DNA of 64,000 nt from Campylobacter mucosalis (GTDB lineage: Bacteria > Campylobacterota > Campylobacteria > Campylobacterales > Campylobacteraceae), in contig NZ_CP053831.1 of the NCBI RefSeq assembly GCF_013372205.1, positions 1,612,001 through 1,676,000 of the forward strand. The letters run 5' to 3'. Shown here piece by piece: positions 43,956 through 53,117 of this stretch. Numbering within the stretch: the first letter of the stretch is position 1; each line of letters begins with the position of its first letter. Made by a program: the position numbers and the translations under genes. The notes below the pieces were generated by a model. It was given only the letters and a program-made list of their open reading frames with translations. It was not told the origin of the DNA and made no database searches.

Positions 43956-43970
43956 TGCAACTAAGTTGCA
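43956..43970. promoter_or_regulatory. Candidate Zur operator, perfect 15-bp palindrome
   Basis: TGCAACT-A-AGTTGCA lies in the divergent region, about 40 bases from the znuA ATG and 65 from the Fur-family gene. Operators of Fur-family zinc regulators are dyads in just this setting. The sequence does not need to match the E. coli Zur box. Confidence 0.6.
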
Positions 43971-44035
43971 ACTTAAAATCATAAAATAATCGAAATTTTA
44001 GCATTTTAAGGGTATTATTACATAAAGGTTTAGCA

Positions 44036-44389
44036 ATGAATGTAGTGGAATTTTTAAACAAGCATAGTATAGCTATCACGCCCTTACGTGTAAAGATAAT
44101 TGAAATTTTAAATGAGAAAAAAGAGCCGTTAAGCTATGATGAAATTTTATCAAAACTAGAGGCAAACAAGACGACATTTTATAGAAATATGCAGTTGTTT
44201 GAAGCTCAAGGCATAGTTACTAGCTTTGAAAAAGACCACAAAAACTACTACGAGCTAGGAAGCGGTGCTAAGGCATACTTTGTGTGCGACATCTGCCACA
44301 AGGTTACAAATATTAAAGTGCCGTTTTTAAAAGAGGCAAAGCTCGTTAAAAGTGCTGTAATAAAAGGAGTATGTAATACCTGTGAGTAA
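44036..44389 (+). CDS. Fur-family transcriptional regulator, probably Zur-like
   Basis: A short 117-residue Fur-family protein: an N-terminal winged helix (about 1-80, with ITPLRVKIIEIL and KTTFYRNMQLFEAQGIV) and a small C-terminal part with two CxxC pairs (CDIC and CNTC) forming the structural zinc site. It lacks most of the His/Glu sensor residues seen in full-length Fur. Divergence from znuA points to zinc-responsive control. It overlaps the next gene by eight bases and heads a four-gene unit. Confidence 0.85.
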   Translation: MNVVEFLNKHSIAITPLRVKIIEILNEKKEPLSYDEILSKLEANKTTFYRNMQLFEAQGIVTSFEKDHKNYYELGSGAKAYFVCDICHKVTNIKVPFLKEAKLVKSAVIKGVCNTCE

Positions 44390-45113
44390 GATAACGCAAC
44401 TATGGGATCAAAAATCAAGCAAATATCCTAGATTTAACGGCACATTAAATCCATTCTCACACAAAGTTTTTAGCGCTCTTAAAGAGCTTGGTGTGAAATT
44501 TGGCAAAAAAAGCGTTATTGACATAGGCTGTGGAACTGGGGTTTATACCCTATACATCGCAAAACTTTGCGAGGAGATAACTGGCGTAGATAGCTCTGAG
44601 GGTATGCTTGAGATTTTAAAGCAAGACGCTTTGACATTTGATATTAAAAATTTAAAAATTATAAAAAGCTACTGGCTTGAATTACAAGCCCAAAAACACT
44701 ATGACATAGCCATTAGCACGATGAGTCCTGCCATTAGAGAGGATGATGACTTTGCCAAATTTGACGCTATGGCTGATACAAAAATCTATCTAAATTTTTC
44801 AGGTACAAGAAGCTCTAGTTTGCTTAAGCCATTTTTTGCCCATTATGGCGTAAAATCAGGCAACGGCTCAAGTGTAGCAACACTGCAAAATTGGCTAGAA
44901 GCAAACGATAAAGAGTATAAAAAAGTGGATTTAAAAGAAAAAAGAGTAGCCATTAGAAGCAAAACAGAGGCGATAGAAAATGTCTGCTGGCACCTTGAAA
45001 TAAATGGCGTAAGATACGATAAAAATGAAATCTTGGCAATGATTGATGAGATAAAATTTAAAGGCGACATAAAAGATGAGATAAACTCATCGATGAGCCT
45101 TTTTGTGTTTTAA
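44382..45113 (+). CDS. Class I SAM-dependent methyltransferase
   Basis: A 243-residue protein with the SAM-binding motif I VIDIGCGTGVYTLYIA (about residues 45-60), acidic motif II ITGVDSSEGML, and motif IV region ISTMSPAI. Substrate is unknown. The start is a GTG inside the end of the Fur-family gene, so translation is coupled. Cotranscription with a metal regulator suggests but does not prove a metal-linked role. Confidence 0.85.
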   Translation: MSKITQLWDQKSSKYPRFNGTLNPFSHKVFSALKELGVKFGKKSVIDIGCGTGVYTLYIAKLCEEITGVDSSEGMLEILKQDALTFDIKNLKIIKSYWLELQAQKHYDIAISTMSPAIREDDDFAKFDAMADTKIYLNFSGTRSSSLLKPFFAHYGVKSGNGSSVATLQNWLEANDKEYKKVDLKEKRVAIRSKTEAIENVCWHLEINGVRYDKNEILAMIDEIKFKGDIKDEINSSMSLFVF

Positions 45114-45127
45114 ATTTTGGAGAGAAA

Positions 45128-46012
45128 ATGGGTAAAATTTTTTATATTTTGTTTTTAGCAACCTTTGCTATGGCACAGCATTTTGTGCCATCAACCGGTC
45201 TTAGCTACAACGAAGCCAAAGCAGAGCTTGGCAAAAAGATGTTTTTTGACAAACGACTTAGCAAAAACCAGACATTTTCTTGCGAGAGTTGCCACAACCT
45301 ATACTGGGACTTTAGTGGAACGATACGCAAAAACATATTTGACGGCAAGATAAATCCGCCAAGCATACTAAATGCCGCCTCAAACTATCTATTTTTTAAA
45401 TATGGCAATGAACGCAATATGTCAAAGCAAATTCTAACCTCAATCACATCAACCAAAGAGCTATCAATGAGCGTGGATGAGCTGGTTAAGCGACTTTATG
45501 ATATCAGCGAGTATAGATCCGAATTTATAAAAGTTTACAATGAGGGCATAAAGATAGAAAATATCATCGAGTCATTTATCCACTTTCAAAAGGCGATTTT
45601 TACTGCAAATTCCGCGTTTGATAGGTTTTTACTAGGCGATAAAAATGCACTAAATGATGATGAAAAAATGGGTATGCAAATATTTATAGACGCTGGCTGC
45701 GTAGCTTGTCATAATGGCGTAAATTTGGGTGGCGGCATTAGACAGCAAAGTAGCTTTTTTAGAAGCGTTTTTGAAAAAAGCGACACACCAAATGAACTAG
45801 GGGCGATATTTGCACTAGAACGTATAAGAGTCGCGCCGCTAAGAAATGTCGCAAGAACTGCTCCATATATGAGCAATGGCTCTATTACAAATCTAAAAAT
45901 CGCCATATCTCATACCAAAAGCATAGATAGAAATTTAGACCAAAAAGATGTCGAATATATAGAAAAATTCTTAAAGACACTTAGCGGGGAACATCCAAGG
46001 ATACTTAAATGA
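45128..46012 (+). CDS. Dihaem cytochrome c peroxidase
   Basis: A 294-residue periplasmic protein with signal peptide MGKIFYILFLATFAMA and two haem sites, CESCH (about residue 56) and CVACH (about 197), as in bacterial CcpA/MauG-type peroxidases. The distal part ends with APLRNVARTAPYMSNGSI, the usual C-terminal signature. It reduces hydrogen peroxide with electrons from the cytochrome c pool. It lies 14 bases behind the methyltransferase and overlaps the next gene by four bases. Confidence 0.92.
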   Translation: MGKIFYILFLATFAMAQHFVPSTGLSYNEAKAELGKKMFFDKRLSKNQTFSCESCHNLYWDFSGTIRKNIFDGKINPPSILNAASNYLFFKYGNERNMSKQILTSITSTKELSMSVDELVKRLYDISEYRSEFIKVYNEGIKIENIIESFIHFQKAIFTANSAFDRFLLGDKNALNDDEKMGMQIFIDAGCVACHNGVNLGGGIRQQSSFFRSVFEKSDTPNELGAIFALERIRVAPLRNVARTAPYMSNGSITNLKIAISHTKSIDRNLDQKDVEYIEKFLKTLSGEHPRILK

Positions 46013-48450
46013 ATCCACACAAAATCAAACTTTTTATACTAACAATCGTCATTATGTTTAGTGTTTTTGCCTACCGCCTAACAAGCCTGGATAACATCAT
46101 CACAGATAATAGAGCCAGCCAAGAACACATTTTGGAGTTAAAGCTCTTAAATAAGCAAATGGATGATTACTTTAAAAACGGACTAAATCAAGATAACTAC
46201 GATGGCATAAACAAAATAGCAAGAGATTTTGGAACACATATAGAGGGATTAAAGCTCTCTAGTGGCTTTACCACACTTTCTGAAATTTACGATAGCCAAA
46301 AGAACATAAGCACTATCTCTAAGACGTATGAGCTAAAACTTGAGTTGCTTGATAAATACAACTACATAAGCTCAGGCGCTATGCTATTTTTAATGGATAG
46401 TGAAAGGGATATCAAAAAAGATATCGGCATAAAAAAACTTGAGCTACTATTTGCCAGGATTAAAAGCGTAGATTTTAAAGATATAAAATCCATAAACCAA
46501 GCAGAAGAAGAGGTGCAATTCCTGGCTGACGATATATTTTTACTACCCACTGCAACAGAACATCTAATCTTACTTAAAAAAGCAAATTTTGTGCTAATCT
46601 CGCTAAGAGATTTAAGAGAAATTTACCAGCAAAATTTAAACCTTGATCTATCTTTGCAACTAGAAAATCTCTCAATAGCATACAACAATCAATACAAAAG
46701 CACCATAAGCTCACTCTACTGGTATGGGCTTGGCACCTTATTTACAATTTTGATATTTGTCGCGCTAACACTAATGCTTTTAAAACAACAAAGAGAGCTT
46801 CGTAAAAATTTAGAAAAATACAAACTAGCTGTTGACAATGACTACACATCGATAATCTTTACAGACGAGAATAACATAATCTCATACGTAAATGAAACCT
46901 TTGAAGAGATACACGGCTATAAACAAGAGGATGTTTTGGGCAAAAATCCAAACATCCTAAAGTCATTTTTGCACCAAGATAGCTTCTATCAAGATATAAG
47001 AGACGCCATAAAAGAGACAAAATCTTGGAGCGCTGCTGAGCTAGTTAGTAAGAGCAAAAGCGGAAAATACCTATATGAACGTGTAAATTTTATCCCATTT
47101 GTGTTTGAGGGTAAGCCGTTTGGGTTTATCGGCATTAAAATGGATAAAACCGCCGAAACAAATATGGTTAATGAACTAAAGAAAAAGAACGAACAGCTAA
47201 AAGCTCAGTCATCTATCGATAAACTAACCGGATTTGGCAACTACTTTGCAATGGCTGAGATGTTAGAGAGTAAAAAAGACGGGGTCGTAATAGCAATTTC
47301 TATTAAAAATTTCGACAACTTACGGTTTTTCTATCAAACAAAAGTTATAGAAGCAATGCTTACATCATTTGCAAAAACACTGAAACTTTGCGTTGAGACC
47401 TCTGAGATTAGCACGAAACTATTTCGCTTTCAAGATGATGAGTTTTTTCTATGGTATAGCGGAGATGACGCACACAGAGATATAGCCTATATCCAAGACT
47501 ACTTTAGTTTTGGCGAGATGGAGATAGATATTGACGGCAGGAGCGAAACTCTGCCTGGCCCAAAGGTTGTTATAGGCATAAGTCTAAACAGAGACACAAT
47601 CCAAACAAACCGCCTAATCCAGGCAATACTTGCAAAACAACAGGCGTTTAAACTAGGCAATGATATCTATCAATACAAAGAAAATGACGAGATTGAGCTA
47701 CAATACTACAAAAACCAATCCACAACACAGCTCATAGAATACGCCCTTGAAAACAACACTGTTATCGTAGAGTGTCAAGGTATATTTGATATCACAACCG
47801 ATACATCAAATCCTAAAACAAACTACTATGAAGTTCTAGTCCGTTTAGTAGATCAAAATGGCAAAATCCGCTATCCTGGTGAATTTTTAGGTGTAGCTAT
47901 GCAGACGCAACTTTATACAAGGATTACCAAAAAAGTTATCGAACACGCCTTTGTGCTAGCAGAAAGATACCCTGAACACGTCTTTTCAATCAACCTTTCA
48001 GGAATAGATATCATAGATAACTCAGTTAGAGAATTTCTAGAAGAAAAACTAAGAGAGTGCTCAAATCCTTCACACATATGCTTTGAAATTTTAGAGAGCG
48101 AGGATATTGGGGACTATGATATGATAAACTCATTTATCAAGCATATTAAGGGTTATGGTAGTAAAATTTCTATTGATGACTTTGGCTCTGGATACTCAAA
48201 CTACTACAGAATTTTAGAACTTGATATAGATACGATTAAGATAGACGGCTCAATTATTAAAAAGCTACCATTTGATAAAAACTCGCAGTATTTAGTTGAA
48301 ACAATCGTAAATTTTGCTAGCAAGCAAAACTACAAAATAGTTGCAGAATTTGTAAGTAGCGATGAAATTTTAGAACAAGTTAAGAAGTTTGGCATAGACT
48401 ACGCACAGGGATTTTTACTAGGCAAACCAACATCGGTGGATAACCTATAA
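46009..48450 (+). CDS. Membrane PAS-GGDEF-EAL protein, probable c-di-GMP phosphodiesterase
   Basis: An 813-residue sensor: membrane helices at about 5-24 and 243-265 flank a periplasmic helical sensor. A PAS domain with NEIIS/ETFEEIHGYKQEDVLGKNPNIL-like motifs (about 280-390), a GGDEF domain and an EAL domain follow. The GGDEF signature is degenerate (FQDDEFF in place of GGDEF), so cyclase activity is unlikely. The EAL part keeps the key acids (YEVLVRL in place of EALxR, then NLSG, FEILESE, DDFGSGYSNY and IKIDGS), consistent with hydrolysis. It is the end of the Fur-family/methyltransferase/peroxidase unit. Confidence 0.88.
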   Translation: MNPHKIKLFILTIVIMFSVFAYRLTSLDNIITDNRASQEHILELKLLNKQMDDYFKNGLNQDNYDGINKIARDFGTHIEGLKLSSGFTTLSEIYDSQKNISTISKTYELKLELLDKYNYISSGAMLFLMDSERDIKKDIGIKKLELLFARIKSVDFKDIKSINQAEEEVQFLADDIFLLPTATEHLILLKKANFVLISLRDLREIYQQNLNLDLSLQLENLSIAYNNQYKSTISSLYWYGLGTLFTILIFVALTLMLLKQQRELRKNLEKYKLAVDNDYTSIIFTDENNIISYVNETFEEIHGYKQEDVLGKNPNILKSFLHQDSFYQDIRDAIKETKSWSAAELVSKSKSGKYLYERVNFIPFVFEGKPFGFIGIKMDKTAETNMVNELKKKNEQLKAQSSIDKLTGFGNYFAMAEMLESKKDGVVIAISIKNFDNLRFFYQTKVIEAMLTSFAKTLKLCVETSEISTKLFRFQDDEFFLWYSGDDAHRDIAYIQDYFSFGEMEIDIDGRSETLPGPKVVIGISLNRDTIQTNRLIQAILAKQQAFKLGNDIYQYKENDEIELQYYKNQSTTQLIEYALENNTVIVECQGIFDITTDTSNPKTNYYEVLVRLVDQNGKIRYPGEFLGVAMQTQLYTRITKKVIEHAFVLAERYPEHVFSINLSGIDIIDNSVREFLEEKLRECSNPSHICFEILESEDIGDYDMINSFIKHIKGYGSKISIDDFGSGYSNYYRILELDIDTIKIDGSIIKKLPFDKNSQYLVETIVNFASKQNYKIVAEFVSSDEILEQVKKFGIDYAQGFLLGKPTSVDNL

Positions 48451-50157
48451 AAGTCCCACCTTTTTCTCATCGCCAAAAGCCGAGCTTAGCTCACGCTCTA
48501 TACTTGCCTTAAAATCTGCTAGGGTAAATATCCCATCATCTTTTGTAGCAACCCTTAAGGCTGTATTTTTTAGCACCAGCACGATTTGAGCACCACTTAA
48601 ATTATACTGGGCTAACTTTTCTAAATCAAAGCCATCCTCAAAACTAGCACTTTGTGGCAAAACATTACGCCATATGGCAAGTCTGGCTTTAAAATCTGGC
48701 TTTTTAAACTCAATCTTATAATCAAACCTGCGAGAAAACGCACTATCAAGGCTTTGTAAGAAATTTGTTGTGGCAATTAAAACACCCTCAAATCGCTCAA
48801 TCTGCTCTAAAAAGATATTTTGCATTTGATTGTGCATCTTTTCAGCGCCACTTCCACCCTCAATGCGAGTGCTTAAAAACTGATCAGCTTCATTTAAAAG
48901 AAGCACTGGCTCGGTTTTACTTTTTTTGCAAATTTCCTTATAGCTATCAAAAATTTTTCTGACGTTTTGCTCACTTTCGCCAACATATTTGCTTAAAATT
49001 TTAGAGCAGTCAAAACTTAAAACCTGTTTTTTTAGGCTCTTTGCAAGACTTAACGCACTCATCGTCTTACCAGTGCCTGGCTCTCCGTAAAATATTATCT
49101 TAGCATCTATGCCTTTACGCGACTTTATACCCCAGCTATTAAGTCTAGATAGAACTCTTTTATCAACCTGTTTTAAAATTTGGCTTAAAAGCTCTTTTGT
49201 ATTTTCGTTTAAAACCACGTCATTGATATTGGTTTTTGGCTCGATAAGCTCGAAAATTTCTTGCTCCTTAACAATGCTTTCTAGCTTTAACCTACTATCT
49301 GATTTTGTGCTTTGAGAGTGCATTATCTCTTGTAAAATTTCCTCGACTATAAAAAAACTCTGAGTGATATTATCAAAACCGTTTAAAACCTCATCATACT
49401 CTATAAGGGAATTTTCTAATAGTTTTGCACCATCACTTAAAAACGCTCTAGCATTTACCCGCTCTATCTCGTCATCTCCGACTAAACTAGCCAAATTTTC
49501 AAGCTCTCGCATATTGGTATCTGAGTTTGTATACTCTTGCTTTAAAAGAGCCAAAAACAAAATCTGCTCTTTGTCGTTTAGAGAATTTTCTTTAAAAATT
49601 TGCTCTATTTTTAGTGAAATTTTACTAAGCCCAAGACGCTCTTTGATAAATTTTTCATATATTTTTATCTGATTATCAATATGCTTTTTTGCTTCAGAGT
49701 TGCTATTTAACAAGGCTTTTCGCTCATAAAGCTCAATCCTAGCAAACTGATCTTTTAGATACTCAAAATGCTCTTTATAGGCACTTGGCGTTGGCAAACT
49801 TATCTCTATACCGCCCTCTTCTAAGAGCTTTAAGAAATTTTGAGATAAGGATATATCAGCATATAGCATAGATAGCAAGGAGTTGTTGCTACGCTCTTGT
49901 TTAAAAACGCCAAAAACAAGAGTAATCCAACCAGCATCTAGCAAATTTTTTACATCTTTTAAATGCTCTATGTGAGATAAATTTTCATTGCCAAAAATAG
50001 CACTCAAGGCGTCATACACGCTCATACTAGAAACGCCGGTCGTGTATGACATGCTTAAATGTTTTAAAATTTCAAGCTGAGCGTCAGAGCAGTTTAGAGA
50101 TAACGCTACTTTGCTATCTTTTGTGTTTTCATTTAAAAATTCCAAAAGATACTGCAC
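48445..50157 (-). CDS. AAA-family ATPase (single AAA domain at the C-terminus)
   Basis: A 570-residue cytosolic protein. The N-terminal 300 residues are helical and unlike any family I recognise. A classical AAA module then shows Walker A GEPGTGKT, pore-loop-like CSKILSKYVGESEQNVRKIF, and IATTNFLQSLDSAFSRRFD with the arginine fingers. Walker B reads LLLNEAD, so the usual Asp is replaced by Asn while the following Glu is kept. It resembles a Campylobacter ATPase annotated Cj0377 in C. jejuni (from memory). Its stop overlaps that of the EAL gene. Confidence 0.8.
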   Translation of the reverse strand: MQYLLEFLNENTKDSKVALSLNCSDAQLEILKHLSMSYTTGVSSMSVYDALSAIFGNENLSHIEHLKDVKNLLDAGWITLVFGVFKQERSNNSLLSMLYADISLSQNFLKLLEEGGIEISLPTPSAYKEHFEYLKDQFARIELYERKALLNSNSEAKKHIDNQIKIYEKFIKERLGLSKISLKIEQIFKENSLNDKEQILFLALLKQEYTNSDTNMRELENLASLVGDDEIERVNARAFLSDGAKLLENSLIEYDEVLNGFDNITQSFFIVEEILQEIMHSQSTKSDSRLKLESIVKEQEIFELIEPKTNINDVVLNENTKELLSQILKQVDKRVLSRLNSWGIKSRKGIDAKIIFYGEPGTGKTMSALSLAKSLKKQVLSFDCSKILSKYVGESEQNVRKIFDSYKEICKKSKTEPVLLLNEADQFLSTRIEGGSGAEKMHNQMQNIFLEQIERFEGVLIATTNFLQSLDSAFSRRFDYKIEFKKPDFKARLAIWRNVLPQSASFEDGFDLEKLAQYNLSGAQIVLVLKNTALRVATKDDGIFTLADFKASIERELSSAFGDEKKVGLL

Positions 50158-50158
50158 G

Positions 50159-51769
50159 TTACAAATTTGCCTTTAAATTTTCTTTTAAAACACGCTTTAA
50201 AACCTTGCCTGTGGCATTTCTTGGTAAGTTATCTACAAAGTGTATCGTTTTTGGCACCTTGTAATTTGCTAAATGTTTTTTAAGATGAGCTCTTAGCTCC
50301 TTTTCTTCAAGCACAGCCCCGTCTTTTAACTGCACAAATGCTACAACTTCCTCATCTGCATACTCATCGCTAACGCCGATAACCGCACAGGCTTCAATAC
50401 TCTCAAGCTTATATATCATCTCCTCTATCTCACGCGGATAGATATTTATGCCTTTTGAGATTATAAGGTCTTTTTTGCGATCAACGATATACAAAAAGCC
50501 GTCCTCATCGACCTTGCCAAGATCTCCGGTTTTTAGCCAACCATTTACGATAGTTTCATCATTTATGCCAAGATAACCTTTCATAACACAATCGCCCTTG
50601 ACGATAATCTCGCCAATCTCGCCAATCTTAACCTCAACCATCTCCTCATCAACTATCTTTATCTCATAGCCATCAAGCGGTTTACCTACACTTAATAGCT
50701 TTTGCTGTTCTAGCAAATTTGCCGTTACTATCGGCGAACACTCGCTAAGACCATAGCCCTCAATAAGCCTTGCTCTTGGGAATTTTATCTTAAAATCATC
50801 TATAGTTTGCTGTGCTAAAGGTGCCGCACCACTAACAAAAATTCTAATATTATTAAACCACCTAAAATACCAAGGAATTTTTGCCTTGCCTATTGCAGTA
50901 TAGATAGATGGAACTCCTAAAAACACGGTTGCTCGCTTAAATAACGCCTGTTTTAAAACGTTTGAAAATGGAAATACGGATTTAATGATAATGCAAGAAC
51001 CACCTATATAAAGTGGCAAAATAACCATAGCAGTTAGCGTAAAGCTATGAAACATCGGTAAAAATACAAGGAATCTATCCTTTTTATTTGCATTAAATCT
51101 GCTCATAGCTCCGTGGACGTTTGATAGGATATTTTTATAGCATATCATCGCACCCTTTGGCTTACCAGTCGTGCCAGATGTGTAGATGATGTGCACCATA
51201 TCGTTAAGGCTAGGTTGCTTTTGTAAGTCAAGCCTTTTTGTACAAGATAAAACATCATCAAAGCTAACCTCTTTTTCATACTGTATATCCTGACTATCGC
51301 CTAGATACAAGCTCTCGCCATACTCATCTTGCTCTAAATTTGGCTGTTTTTTTGGCTTTAGTCTAGGATTTTGACCTATCCAAATAATGCGTTCAAGCTC
51401 AATTTTATCGATATTTTTTAGCTCTTTTAAAAGCGAACTAGAAGCGATAAGCACTCTTGCTTTAGAGTCTGAAAGTATAAACTCAATCTCTTCAAATTTT
51501 AAAAATGTATTCATCGGCACAGCTACACCGCCAAGGGTTGTAATGGCTAAATAGCTTATGATAAATTCGTGCGAGTTTTGCACAAACATTGCCACCTTAT
51601 CGCCAAATTTCACACCACAACCCTGCAAATACGCAGCAACCGTATCCACCTTTTGCTTTAGCTCTTTGTAGGTGATTTTTAAATCATCTTCAAATATCAC
51701 AACAGCATTTGCTCTATTTAGTGCGACATCGGCTAAATTTTGGTATAAATTTTGATATTTATATGTCAT
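50159..51769 (-). CDS. fadD: Long-chain acyl-CoA synthetase (FadD-like)
   Basis: A 536-residue adenylate-forming enzyme with the AMP-binding motif IIYTSGTTGKPKGAM, then EGYGLSECSP, GWLKTGDLG and the C-terminal lysine region NLPRNATGKVLKRVL. It activates fatty acids to acyl-CoA at the inner membrane. The fadL-type gene lies eight bases upstream on the same strand, making an uptake-activation pair. No beta-oxidation genes are in view, so the products may go to lipid synthesis. Confidence 0.87.
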   Translation of the reverse strand: MTYKYQNLYQNLADVALNRANAVVIFEDDLKITYKELKQKVDTVAAYLQGCGVKFGDKVAMFVQNSHEFIISYLAITTLGGVAVPMNTFLKFEEIEFILSDSKARVLIASSSLLKELKNIDKIELERIIWIGQNPRLKPKKQPNLEQDEYGESLYLGDSQDIQYEKEVSFDDVLSCTKRLDLQKQPSLNDMVHIIYTSGTTGKPKGAMICYKNILSNVHGAMSRFNANKKDRFLVFLPMFHSFTLTAMVILPLYIGGSCIIIKSVFPFSNVLKQALFKRATVFLGVPSIYTAIGKAKIPWYFRWFNNIRIFVSGAAPLAQQTIDDFKIKFPRARLIEGYGLSECSPIVTANLLEQQKLLSVGKPLDGYEIKIVDEEMVEVKIGEIGEIIVKGDCVMKGYLGINDETIVNGWLKTGDLGKVDEDGFLYIVDRKKDLIISKGINIYPREIEEMIYKLESIEACAVIGVSDEYADEEVVAFVQLKDGAVLEEKELRAHLKKHLANYKVPKTIHFVDNLPRNATGKVLKRVLKENLKANL

Positions 51770-51776
51770 TTTACAC

Positions 51777-53021
51777 CTAGAATTTGTATTTTAAACCAAG
51801 TCCAAGTATCCAAATTTTACCTTTCTCAAACTCTCCAAGCATATCCGATCCTGTCGAAGGGAAAGTGCTACCTTTCATAACCTTTAGACTAGCATTTGTA
51901 CTCTGTCTAGTTTGATAAAGTCCGCTAAATGCGAGTTCTAAATTCTCACTAAATTTGTAATTCACACCCAAAGAGTATGCACGAGAGTTTGAGTCTGGCA
52001 AATCAAAGCTAGAGCTTTTAGCGTCCTTTGCAGCCTTTTGGTCATATACAAAACCCGCCATTAGCCTTACTTTCTCGTTTAAATCGTGAGCTATACCAAA
52101 GCGAAATGTGTTTGTATTGCGATAATTTCTCTCAACTTTATTATCAAATAGCTGAGCAAAAATCGAGTTATTTGGTGCCCCATCATACTCAAAGTCATAT
52201 CCGCTAAATGCCGACCAGTAGGTTCTATCGTATGCAAAAAGTAGCGTTGTATCGGCTATTTTATAGGATGTAGCAAGAGTAAGCACCGCAGGTAGTGGTA
52301 TGCTCACACTAGCGCTACCGCTGTAGTTTGGAACAAGCGTTGCCTTGGATATATCAGCGCTACCCTTTAAATTTAGATCGATTTTAGAGCGATATGTTGC
52401 TGCTAAAGACCAATTTTCAGTTGGTTTATATGTCATAGCCACGTTGTATCCGTAATCTATACCATCACCCCAAATAGCTCTATCACCCGCACCATAAAGC
52501 TCGGTTACTATCCTACCTTTGCTATACACTGCCCTTGCACCTGCTGCGATAGCGAAGTTATCGGTTACTCTGTAAGCCACACTTGGATTTAACTCAACCA
52601 CTTTTAACTTAAAGTGCTTACCTGTAAATGCAGGGTCATTATCTCTCCAACCTATGCCAACTGCGGCTGGAACGGCTAGGCTTAAACCAAATCTCCAATT
52701 TTCATAATACTCAGGTGAAACAAAATGAAACGTGGTCGCTAGTGAGTCAAATTTGTTAGATTTAAACTCGCGTCCGTCGTTGCTTTTAAATTTCAAAGGA
52801 GCTATGTGAAACCACGCTACGGTATTTTCAAAATAGTGTCTAGTATCTGGTAAAAACATCATATTTGCTGGGTTGTAATACGCTGCGTCTGGGCCAAAAC
52901 TCGTTGCTACGTTACTAGCTGACAAAGCTAATGAGTCTGAGCTTTGTTCAGGGATTTTATACCCAGCGGCATTTAGTAAGCTCGCGCTTACGATAAAACT
53001 TAGTGCAATTTTTTTAACCAT
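51777..53021 (-). CDS. fadL: FadL/OmpP1/TodX-family outer-membrane channel
   Basis: A 414-residue beta-barrel with signal peptide MVKKIALSFIVSASLLNA. The N-terminal hatch has AGYKIPEQSSDSLALSASNVA and the YNPANMMFL motif typical of FadL. The barrel ends in WILGLGLKYKF with terminal Phe. It carries long-chain fatty acids or other hydrophobic compounds across the outer membrane. It is directly upstream of fadD in the same transcript. Confidence 0.9.
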   Translation of the reverse strand: MVKKIALSFIVSASLLNAAGYKIPEQSSDSLALSASNVATSFGPDAAYYNPANMMFLPDTRHYFENTVAWFHIAPLKFKSNDGREFKSNKFDSLATTFHFVSPEYYENWRFGLSLAVPAAVGIGWRDNDPAFTGKHFKLKVVELNPSVAYRVTDNFAIAAGARAVYSKGRIVTELYGAGDRAIWGDGIDYGYNVAMTYKPTENWSLAATYRSKIDLNLKGSADISKATLVPNYSGSASVSIPLPAVLTLATSYKIADTTLLFAYDRTYWSAFSGYDFEYDGAPNNSIFAQLFDNKVERNYRNTNTFRFGIAHDLNEKVRLMAGFVYDQKAAKDAKSSSFDLPDSNSRAYSLGVNYKFSENLELAFSGLYQTRQSTNASLKVMKGSTFPSTGSDMLGEFEKGKIWILGLGLKYKF

Positions 53022-53117
53022 AATAATCCTTAGTCAATTGTTTTTTAATAGATTTTAGCGATTTTTTGCAAAAAAACTTATAAATTTAAAATGTATTAAA
53101 AATTATCTTTTTACGCT

